From positions 124,001 to 188,000 of the forward strand of contig JAKMXF010000297.1 in assembly GCA_024704765.1 (NCBI GenBank): DNA of 64,000 nucleotides, written 5' to 3'. Shown here one piece after another: positions 49,086 through 57,760 of this stretch. The notes under the pieces are model-generated. The model did no database searches and was not told where the DNA came from. It was given only the letters and a program-made list of their open reading frames with translations. Source of the stretch: Oopsacas minuta. Taxonomy: Eukaryota; Porifera; Hexactinellida; Lyssacinosida; Leucopsacidae. Numbering within the stretch: the stretch's first letter is position 1; each line of letters begins with the position of its first letter. The translations under genes were made by a program, and so were the position numbers.

Positions 49086-51737
49086 TTAGTAAGACAGTAT
49101 GCTGTTCTGTCTAATGGTATCCAGCTGTCTGTCTGATTGGCAAGGGTTGGAGTTAGACAGACTGAAGGAGAGAGAGGTCTGGTATGAGAGAAGCTCGGTT
49201 AAGAAGGGGTGTGAGTCGGCTAGCTTCTCAAGTAGAAATATACCTGATAAATAGCTCTGAAATATATCGTAGTGTGTATTACCGCTTTTCTTCCATAACT
49301 GGATAAGACCATCTAATACCCATTTACAGCAGAGAGCTTGTAGCAACAGGAACAGATCCTTGCTATCTGTCTTAACATCATCATGTTGATAACTACTCCA
49401 TATCAACTCGGTAGCTTCTTGGGAGACACGTACCAATAGTGCGGGACGATGAAGAGGGGATGAGTGTACAGAGATACGAAATCTGCTCGTTAGCAGAAGA
49501 GCCTTAGGTAGAACAAGGGAAGAGTTGATAAGAGAAGATGGCACGTTCTTGAAGAAATTGCTGTATGTTTGTTGATCACTGGCAATTCCTCGCTTCCATT
49601 CAGACGCCATAACTCCTACAGTAGCCCACCAGTGAGTGAGCTCACCAGTAGAGGGAGGAAGAGATTGAATATGAGATGAGAATCTCTGTGCGTGTATAGA
49701 ATCTTGTTTCTGTGTGTGTTGTAATGAAATAGTACTCTGTAGGAGAACTGATAACTCAAAACAGAACACCTGTGTTTGTATTTCTCTGTCAATATCCCAT
49801 TCTTCTGTCTGTGGATTATTACGCCAGAGGGAGAGCTCATGTCTAGAGCAGGTATCTGACGTCACAGTATCTGTACTTCCTACTGATAGCTTCAATACAG
49901 CTATAATAACACGCTCTGTCAGATACTCAGATTTCTTATCCAACAGCTGTAACAGAGATTGTTGTGAATACTGCACTAAGTATAGAGGTAGAGTAGATAT
50001 GTAGCATTGAGCTAGTGTATGAGCAGTGAGAGAAGAGTATATACAGCTGAGAGAACATCTCTTAGCTGTTTGTACTCTCTGAGATAGATGTAGTGATAAT
50101 ATAATCTCGCGAAGGAGAGTGAGATTAAGTTCTGTCTCTCTCTGACAAGGTGTGAAAAAGCGCAGATAAGTGTAGCGTATGAATCTTAGAGCACACAGGT
50201 ATCCAGCTTCTAGCAAAAGGGACAGAACTAGTCGTGGCATAGAGAGTTCTAGATAGAATCCCAATTCCTCAAAAGCTATCCGAAGCAAATATAAACTATG
50301 ATCGAATCTCTTCTCGCGGAATTCGACACCAGCCTGTCCAGTAAGCTTGATAAATTGAGAATGATCAGCTGATAGAGATCTAGGGAATAGTAGCTTTGCT
50401 GAGTATACAAGCACGATGAGTGAGAGAGAGATGAGAGAGAAACGAACACTCCAGGAGAGAAGAGAAAATGGATGAATTAGGGATGAAGATTGTCTGAGAG
50501 AAGTCCCCACAGATGATTCACTCAAGTAGAGGAGTGTACGACTCCTGAACACAGCACTACCTAGTCCTCCGAACTGATCTCTGCTTGCGAATGCACTAGG
50601 TAGCTCCCAGAGAGATACAGGATCAGGTGCACACAGACACAATACAATGGTAAAGAGACAACAGAATATCTTTACTGAATTGTTAATGCGAGGGACTTTA
50701 TGAGCGGGGAAGTATTTGTTAGGAATAACAGTTGATTCAAGAGCAGGGGGAGATGACGTCATTATGGGAGGAGAGGACTCACTAGAGTTTGAGGAGTGTC
50801 CATACCCATTCAACTCAGTTACACGCTCCTCAAGGCATCGATTCCTCTCCTCCAAATCTCGGATGTAGATTAGAGCTTTAGCTAGGATGTTACTCTTGGG
50901 TAGAGGTTCATCAGGTGCTACGATTGATTTGAGTTCTTGAATCTTAGAATTGATACGTTTACGATATCTCTCTTCTATAGCATTATGAGATTGTCTCTTC
51001 TTCACACCCTCTCCTGTTCCCTCTCTCATATCACTGCTGACAGCTGTAGAGGTGGGACTCGTATAGGGTTGTACTCGGGAACTAGAGTTGCGTCTGATAG
51101 GGACTTTATGTGTCTTAGATACCCTGGTATGGGTTACAGGTACTTGTGATTCCTTGGGTATGAAGTCTACTAGGGGTGAGCGAGGATCTGGGAGAGTTAC
51201 TTCAGATCCGAATATAGGAAATATCTGACTCTGCTTGTCGGAGACAATCTCACTTGGAGCAGAGATTGGTACGGAGAAGGGGTCCTGACAAGTGATAATC
51301 TGATCAGTGTGATTAGCTTGATCAATTTTTGAGATTTTGTTCTCGATTATTTTCTTCTCAACATCTAATAGCATCTTCTGATACTCACGATGCATATGGA
51401 CAAGTCTATACTGTTCTGAATCAAACTGATAAGGAACTACAGTACTAGAATTCTGAGGGTAAGGCGCCATATGGTCGTATTCAGTAGGGGAGTGATGTGT
51501 GTAAGAGGGATGTGATCCCATCTGGTATGTGGCAGCACATTGATTATCGATTTGCTTATCAGGTTGAAGAAATTCAGACAATAGTTCTGAGTCCAGAGCA
51601 CAACTCCTGGAGTAGTCCACGTCAGTTTGAACCCCACTGTCTGGGTCTGGATAGGGGAGGACCTCTCTGTTTGTGAGCCAATCGATCGTGTCAGATCCCG
51701 AACTATCCGGTGAGAAGGAGATGGTAGATGAGTTCAT
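49086..51737 (-). CDS. SREBF: Sterol regulatory element-binding protein (SREBP), membrane-bound bHLH-ZIP
   Basis: 883 residues (vertebrate about 1150). ER-anchored transcription factor released by proteolysis to switch on lipid genes. Seen: acidic/Ser N-terminus; bHLH at 246-290, KKRQSHNAIEERYRKRINSK, with the SREBP-specific Tyr (Y258) in place of the usual Arg; a leucine zipper to about 310; TM1 at about 354-372; a luminal loop; TM2 at about 432-450; and a C-terminal regulatory domain of about 430 residues. The loop (about 60 residues, longer than the vertebrate one) holds R400-T-L-L, fitting the site-1 protease RxxL rule. Start ATG 51737, one base after an AATCCTAATTCAG acceptor. The first of three closely packed minus-strand genes. 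Confidence 0.93.
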   Translation of the reverse strand: MNSSTISFSPDSSGSDTIDWLTNREVLPYPDPDSGVQTDVDYSRSCALDSELLSEFLQPDKQIDNQCAATYQMGSHPSYTHHSPTEYDHMAPYPQNSSTVVPYQFDSEQYRLVHMHREYQKMLLDVEKKIIENKISKIDQANHTDQIITCQDPFSVPISAPSEIVSDKQSQIFPIFGSEVTLPDPRSPLVDFIPKESQVPVTHTRVSKTHKVPIRRNSSSRVQPYTSPTSTAVSSDMREGTGEGVKKRQSHNAIEERYRKRINSKIQELKSIVAPDEPLPKSNILAKALIYIRDLEERNRCLEERVTELNGYGHSSNSSESSPPIMTSSPPALESTVIPNKYFPAHKVPRINNSVKIFCCLFTIVLCLCAPDPVSLWELPSAFASRDQFGGLGSAVFRSRTLLYLSESSVGTSLRQSSSLIHPFSLLSWSVRFSLISLSLIVLVYSAKLLFPRSLSADHSQFIKLTGQAGVEFREKRFDHSLYLLRIAFEELGFYLELSMPRLVLSLLLEAGYLCALRFIRYTYLRFFTPCQRETELNLTLLREIILSLHLSQRVQTAKRCSLSCIYSSLTAHTLAQCYISTLPLYLVQYSQQSLLQLLDKKSEYLTERVIIAVLKLSVGSTDTVTSDTCSRHELSLWRNNPQTEEWDIDREIQTQVFCFELSVLLQSTISLQHTQKQDSIHAQRFSSHIQSLPPSTGELTHWWATVGVMASEWKRGIASDQQTYSNFFKNVPSSLINSSLVLPKALLLTSRFRISVHSSPLHRPALLVRVSQEATELIWSSYQHDDVKTDSKDLFLLLQALCCKWVLDGLIQLWKKSGNTHYDIFQSYLSGIFLLEKLADSHPFLTELLSYQTSLSFSLSNSNPCQSDRQLDTIRQNSILSY

Positions 51738-52451
51738 TCTGAATTAGGATTGTATCTAAATGTCATTCCCTGTATATTTTATACCTAAAATGTAAAATAG
51801 CTCTAATCTGAGAGAAGCCACGAATCAGACTTGTGTCTCTCTTAACGTCATGTATAATATCTTATATATCATTTTATTAACCAGAGGATAGGCCAGAGGT
51901 AACCTCAAGATAGGCAGATTATGTAAATCTAAATTATTAAATATGGATTGTTTGGAAAGATTTCGTTGATTTCAAAAATGTAGCATTCTGTTTATTTGTT
52001 TTGAAGTAATTCCGTAATTCCTCAATTAAGCGCTGGGGTTTTGTATGTACAAAGAATAAATATCAAGCGCTTATACAGGGAACCATGGAGGAGCTTGGGT
52101 CCATTTTTCTTTGAACACTTATTCCTAAATTCGGCATTAATTAAAGACTATTTAGGCGTAAGGGCCGTTTACTAATGAGCAAAGGATGCGAAGCAGCTTT
52201 TCAGCTCTTGTGAGAACTTTTCATATCGATACGATTGATTCAAAGTATTTAGAAAATTAGTTTTGAATTCGAATAGTTGGCCAAGAAAATATGAGTGTAA
52301 AAACCATGTGTAAACATATTGTAACTAATTAACTAAAATAATGCAGAAGAATATGACCATAGCATTAATAATATTACTTCAAATTGGCTAATATAATATC
52401 AGTAATATATCATACCACATCAACCTGATCAGTTGACATAGCATGTTATAC
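51738..52451. other. Intergenic stretch, nothing recognised
   Basis: 714 bp between TM2D2 and SREBP, both on -. AT-rich, with no coding frame or clear repeat. It presumably holds the SREBP promoter, or the cluster promoter. Confidence 0.5.
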
Positions 52452-52961
52452 TCAGAAATTTGTTGCATAGTTAAACCCACCTTCTGGATATGTGTAGCCA
52501 GATAGCAACAGAATTATATCAATTAACCACCATACTCCGAATCCTCCTAGTGTCAACAACTTACCAATACCAAGAGCAAATTGATTCAGACAGAATCTAT
52601 CCACACCAAATATACCTAGGAAGAAAGCATAGAGAAATATCCGCATGAAATCGCTTGAGTAATAGGAAATACAGGGAACAGTTTGATTGAATATTCTATC
52701 TCCATAACATTCTATATCACCTAGCACACCACATGTAAGATTACCATACAGTGTCTCTGAATAGTAATATACTGAAGAGAATTTGGTTTCTTGCTGGCAC
52801 TGTGAGAATGTTTCATCTCTAATATCAGCACAGATAATGAAGTCTTCAGGCAGGTGTTGACAACGGGGGAGAGCAGAGTTAAAATCGTATTCATTAGGTG
52901 TAGCAAATTTTAATAGGTGAAATATGAATAGAATTGAGAGTAGTTTTGTTGGAATATACAT
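52452..52961 (-). CDS. TM2D2: TM2 domain-containing protein 2
   Basis: 169 residues. A conserved animal membrane protein family (TM2D1-3) tied genetically to Notch signalling and amyloid binding. Seen: signal peptide (1-22), a Cys-rich luminal part with ECYGDRIF and FNQTVPCISY, then the TM2 domain: first span RIFLYAFFLGIFG, the VDRFCLNQ turn (DRF motif), and a second span KLLTLGGFGVWWLIDIILLL. The GIECYG-type segment selects TM2D2. Start ATG 52961, after an acceptor-like ACAACGCTGTAG on the minus strand. Length is normal. Confidence 0.93.
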   Translation of the reverse strand: MYIPTKLLSILFIFHLLKFATPNEYDFNSALPRCQHLPEDFIICADIRDETFSQCQQETKFSSVYYYSETLYGNLTCGVLGDIECYGDRIFNQTVPCISYYSSDFMRIFLYAFFLGIFGVDRFCLNQFALGIGKLLTLGGFGVWWLIDIILLLSGYTYPEGGFNYATNF

Positions 52962-53030
52962 AGTAAAGCTACAGCGTTGTAATGAATAATAACAATACGG
53001 ATATTGAAATAATTATCCCACTAATCACTA

Positions 53031-53957
53031 CATATACTCTAAGTGGACAAAAGTATTTCAAAACACAAATATATTGTCATAAATTGATACTCTTTCCCGT
53101 TCCTATATATTGTGTAGTCTATATTCGTAGCTGCTATGTAGTAATTTGTATAGAATAACATATGTTTTTCAAGAATTTCAAAAAAATATTTTCGATTTAC
53201 ACTTTTGGAAGGTGTTAATTATTAATAATTATTAGATAATTATTGATAATCAAAATACGTGGTAATTCAAAGCCTATTAAGAATCTATAATTTCTGACTT
53301 GATATTTGAATTCTACGTAGGCGAGTTACCCCAGATTGAAATTTCCAATCGGATTGAACAATTTTTACTAAAGTTATAGAAGAATTTCAATTTGTCCTAC
53401 TTGTGCCACTTTTTTCAAAAAGTGGCATAGGTGGCAGGAAAAAGCGCCACTACAAGGAAAGCAACTAGGGCTAGGAGGAATAAGTCGAAGTAATATTTTC
53501 GAATGATATGACTATGCTAACCCTTGAATTCCATAATAACCTCTTGGTAGCTGCCACTTGTGCCACCTTGGGCAAAAGGTGGCACAAATGGCACAAATGG
53601 AAATTCATCTATAACTCTGGTAAAAATTGTTCAATCCGATTGGAAATTTCAATCTGCGGTAACTCGCCTACGTAGAATTCAAATATCAAGTCAGAAATTA
53701 TAGATTCTTAATAGGCTTTGAAATACCACATATTTTGATTATCAATAATTATCTAATAATTATTAATAATTAACACCTTCAAAAAGTGTAAATCGAAAAT
53801 ATTTTTTGAAATTCTTCAAAAACATATGTTATTCTATACAAATTACTACATAGCAGCTACGAATATAGACTACACAATATATAGGAACGGGAAAGAGTAT
53901 ACAATTTATGACAATATATTTGTGTGTTGAAATACTTTTGTCAACTTAGAGTATATG
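53031..53957. mobile_element. Fold-back element: ~406 bp inverted arms around a ~114 bp spacer
   Basis: Left arm 53031-53437 (from CATATACTCTAAGT) and right arm 53552-53957 (to ACTTAGAGTATATG) are reverse complements with few mismatches over their length. Shared landmarks are CTACGTAGGCGAGTTACC, TTGTCATAAATTG and CCCGTTCCTATATATTG with their complements. Near the centre each arm carries a smaller GTGCCAC/GTGGCAC hairpin. There is no coding frame. Transcription would give a long near-perfect dsRNA hairpin. The class is unknown; the long terminal inverted repeats suggest a non-autonomous fold-back DNA transposon. Confidence 0.92.
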
Positions 53958-54097
53958 AATATAATCATTAAGGGGTAAGAGGGACAATTCCTTCCGGAAT
54001 ATAGGTTGATTTTTACTAATATTTTACAAACTTATATCAAAAAGAAATACGTGTGCTATCAAATTTTGATGATACGAGTGTGTCGAATTGAATAGAA

Positions 54098-56404
54098 CTA
54101 TAAGTCAAATTCAGTGGTTAACTTCAATCCCACATCTAATTGCTGTTTGTTCGATAGAGAAGGGAAGAAATCTACTCCACTCACTCTTTCAATTTCTCTA
54201 ATCGTTGTCATCCTCAACTGATACGCTTCTGCTAAAGAATTTGTATCAATTACAGTGTCTGTATTCTCTACGATATAACCTATAACATTATTCATGTCCA
54301 ATTCACATTTCTCTCCCACCTTTGTACACGGTATAATTACCTGGTAGACATGACTAGGTATAGCTAACCTATTTCCTAACCAAATAGACCATGCATCTTC
54401 TGAGACTCTCTGACCTGAAGTTGAGGAGATGAATACACTACCTGTTACCACAACATAAGTACTACCAATATGTGTTTGTAATCGTAATAACGTATGGTTC
54501 AAAAGGAATGCGGGAAGATATTTTAGAGGGAGTGTAGCAGTAGTGAGACTAGCTCCTCTTCTAGCATATCGTGTGGGTAATAAACTAACCATAGAGTATG
54601 TGGTATTAGATTGATTGTAGTCAGAACAGAAAGGAGAATCTTCCTTGGGTACTCTCGGGTCTTTGAGGATGGTACAATTTTCTATTTCTTGAGAAGTTGT
54701 GTCAGAGTTATCTACCATGTAAGCGGTCCATACAGGCACCTTCAGGTTTAAACTATACTTGATTATTGAGTCTCCATTAACTAGGTAACAGTACTTACTA
54801 CCTCCACCCCCTAAAGGTAATCCTCCTGGTATCAAATTATATTTATTTGAGTTAATCTCTGTCTGAGATAAATCCAGACTGAGTATATACTGCTGATTCT
54901 GTTGAGTAACATTACAAGAGTTACATAGACACTCATTACAGAATACTCTAGTTATTACAGCGTCATGAGAAGGGAATTTACATTCTATCTCCGTATCATT
55001 GCTGTAAGAAGGAGATTCTACCGATGGAATATTACCATTGAAATCTTTACTAATAATATCATTGAGTGCTCCTATACTACCGTTATTAGTTAGAGGTTTT
55101 ATTCTGAGCAGAGTAGTGAGGAGATTGAATATGTGAGTATTTTCGAATGCTCTCTGTTTATAAGCGTGTTTGAATGAGGGTCCTTGTGCTATAAAGAAGG
55201 CTCGCATGTCTTTAGCGTGATTATCCCACCCATGAGTAGCTGATAATGAAGATGCACTACTACGACTGTAAAACATCAGCCAACCTACTCTATTCAATAC
55301 TATTACGTCACAGTAACGAAGAGTTAAACCGTAATGCATTCTCGGTGGGAGACCTGTACTTTTATAAACATCAAAAGAAACACCATGTTTGGGATAAGCC
55401 TTAAGCATATCAATTATCATGTCAGTTTGTGATTGATTTATAACATTGAATGTTATAATAGGACCTTGCTGTACTGGGAAAATAAGAGCGAGATTTATTA
55501 TATCTTCCAAATAGAGTGTCTTGTTTACTGAAACATTAGCAAATCCATGATCTGACACGAATATCTTGTCAACACAATTCCAGACAGAAGTATTACTAAT
55601 AAATACATTCAATTCTGCATCAAGATTCCTCAATGTTTTATTCATTTGATGGGAGTAGTATCCATAAGAGTGAGTCGAGCTATCTGGCTGATATGAGTAC
55701 AACATGATTAGATTAGGTCTCCTCTCTTTAGGCATTAGCAGCCAGGAGTTGACTTGTTGTAATTGTTTACTCAGTTTATCATGTTGGTACGGGAAGAAAT
55801 AATTTGGTTCGATATTAGATACTTCTGATCCTGGCCAGTAATAAATAGCTGAGATCAACCCTTCATCTTTGGCTAATTTCCATATTGGTGTTCCAAACCA
55901 CCATTTTGGATCATTGGTATCTTTAGAGGATACTTTGAATGTTTCATTTAATGTCTTATCATAGAAAGTATTGTCTACTATGCCATGCCATGCTGGATGT
56001 AGTCCTGTGGCTATAGTGAAGTGATTTGGAAAAGTTTTGGTAGGAAATTGACTCATGAGGTAATCAGCCCTCACCCCCTTTTCAGATATCTTGTAGAGGG
56101 TAGGAACCAAACCGGAGTCTAGGTAGTCAGGACGGAACCCATCTAGTGACACTACTAATAACGGAGGTGTGTCTATGTCACATATATCATTCGGTTTTTC
56201 GTGATTATCTTGTGTAAATACAACAACCAGTGAGATAGCCAATAGTGTTAAAGTTAGAATAATAATAGCCGTCAGAAGTACACAAATAAAACGAGCTCTT
56301 GGAAGAGTTATGCTGCTGAAGATTGAGTTCCTGTTTAGGGGTATTGATTCTATTTCCACATCATCATAACCTTCTAGTCGAGAAAATTTTATTGATGTTT
56401 TCAT
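54098..56404 (-). CDS. Ectonucleotide pyrophosphatase/phosphodiesterase (ENPP), type II membrane form without somatomedin-B domains
   Basis: 768 residues. Cell-surface two-zinc enzyme that hydrolyses nucleotide or lipid phosphodiesters. Seen: a cytosolic N-terminus of about 36 residues; one membrane span (about 37-63); LLVVSLDGFRPDYL with metal ligand D88; PTKTFPNHFTIATGLHP with nucleophile T124; the DHGFANVSV and ATHGWDNHAKDM metal-site motifs; then a NECLCNSCNV segment and a C-terminal nuclease-like domain, as in ENPP1-3. Odd: ENPP1-3 have two somatomedin-B-like Cys-rich domains after the span; here the catalytic domain follows at once. The frame extends upstream to a TTG, but a strong acceptor (CCTTTCTACAG) ends at 56414, so the first ATG, 56404, is used. 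Confidence 0.92.
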   Translation of the reverse strand: MKTSIKFSRLEGYDDVEIESIPLNRNSIFSSITLPRARFICVLLTAIIILTLTLLAISLVVVFTQDNHEKPNDICDIDTPPLLVVSLDGFRPDYLDSGLVPTLYKISEKGVRADYLMSQFPTKTFPNHFTIATGLHPAWHGIVDNTFYDKTLNETFKVSSKDTNDPKWWFGTPIWKLAKDEGLISAIYYWPGSEVSNIEPNYFFPYQHDKLSKQLQQVNSWLLMPKERRPNLIMLYSYQPDSSTHSYGYYSHQMNKTLRNLDAELNVFISNTSVWNCVDKIFVSDHGFANVSVNKTLYLEDIINLALIFPVQQGPIITFNVINQSQTDMIIDMLKAYPKHGVSFDVYKSTGLPPRMHYGLTLRYCDVIVLNRVGWLMFYSRSSASSLSATHGWDNHAKDMRAFFIAQGPSFKHAYKQRAFENTHIFNLLTTLLRIKPLTNNGSIGALNDIISKDFNGNIPSVESPSYSNDTEIECKFPSHDAVITRVFCNECLCNSCNVTQQNQQYILSLDLSQTEINSNKYNLIPGGLPLGGGGSKYCYLVNGDSIIKYSLNLKVPVWTAYMVDNSDTTSQEIENCTILKDPRVPKEDSPFCSDYNQSNTTYSMVSLLPTRYARRGASLTTATLPLKYLPAFLLNHTLLRLQTHIGSTYVVVTGSVFISSTSGQRVSEDAWSIWLGNRLAIPSHVYQVIIPCTKVGEKCELDMNNVIGYIVENTDTVIDTNSLAEAYQLRMTTIREIERVSGVDFFPSLSNKQQLDVGLKLTTEFDL

Positions 56405-57760
56405 GATAATAACCTGTAGAAAGGTAGAAAGCGATAACCTTTTGATGGCATCATAATTAACGGAACAGAACGGACAATTCAACAAGTTTCCATCTATGTA
56501 ACCATATTATTCTGTCAAATTTTATGTCTAATTATTGATTGTACGTCAGTGATATTTTTTCTAACAAAGGGTTTGGGGGCACCCCGCATCCCGCCCCTGC
56601 TTGTTCTACAGTCAAGACGTAGAATTTGTACATTACATCAATTTATTTTATACTAACGTTTGAATAATATTCGAGTTATACAACACACTTTCGGTATTTG
56701 GTCAGAGCGTCACGGTTAAAGAAATCATAGCTATTTTGAGAATAATAGCCTTAGTTCAGATGGAGGGAACTTTGTCTACCAAACCTAGGTTAGGGGATCA
56801 AGTTCAGTAAAACAAATTAGAATAGGCTAAATTGTATAATTTGAATGATTGGAATATTATGGCTTTCTGAATCATTCTGATAAACAAATTATTATCTACA
56901 TGCTACAAGTTATACGTAGAGTACAGCTGTAGGTATTGGCCAAGTCTACAAAGTGTACATTCTAGCGTTTTTTTGCATTTGAATCATAGAGTAATGCATC
57001 AGTTTGTTTGAAAATGCTCGTCAGCGAATATTAATTGAATAAAATCAAAATAGTAGGGCAGGAGTTAAGATTTTGGACCAATAAGGATAATATTACACAA
57101 ACATATAGCCGTATATTTAAATAATGTTCTGACGCATACAATGTTTCTAATTATAATTATTACGTATCATGAAGTTGATATGATACATGCACAGTGAACT
57201 TCCATTATCTAAATTAATACAATACATTTTTGGGCATTCTAATGGTTCCCCTAATCACGTGTATTGACAGCATCACACGCCACAAAACTCAAGAGACTAA
57301 TTACATATGATTGGGCTTATGTCCAGTAAATTTTGGCATGGTCAAAGTATTGAACAAATTACCAATCTAGCATTTTTAGCTGTCGTATTTATTACATTCA
57401 AGTAATGGCTTCGTATTTCTTTATCCATTGCTTACACAAATGATTTACTCCTTTTCCTTTCTACTTCATCTTTCAATAAATACTTGATGATTATACAAAA
57501 CTCCCCCCTCTTAACTTTCCCAATATGGTATCAATCATTACTTATAATTCCAATAAACACTTTTTGATTAGATTGCATTGACTGAGATTTGAAATTGATT
57601 ATCTGTGCATATTATAATCAATAGACCAGTCATTGCATTATATTTATATGACGTGAGAAATGAAATTGACCGCCTAATATTACGATTATATCTAACTAAA
57701 TCCTGGTTCCCCTATCTAGCAGTCTAGACTTCCGTTGGTACCTAGTCCAGGAAACATATA
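56405..57760. other. Divergent intergenic region between ENPP and the ZMYND8-like gene
   Basis: 1.36 kb. It carries the ENPP acceptor at 56414 and the ZMYND8-like acceptor (CTAGTCCAG, ending 57750), and a short G/C-rich patch at about 56571-56600. No gene or clear element is seen. Confidence 0.5.

Noticed and set aside
56405-56485. 27-residue N-terminal extension of ENPP
   Set aside because: It starts at TTG and crosses a strong acceptor (CCTTTCTACAG); the first ATG is 56404.
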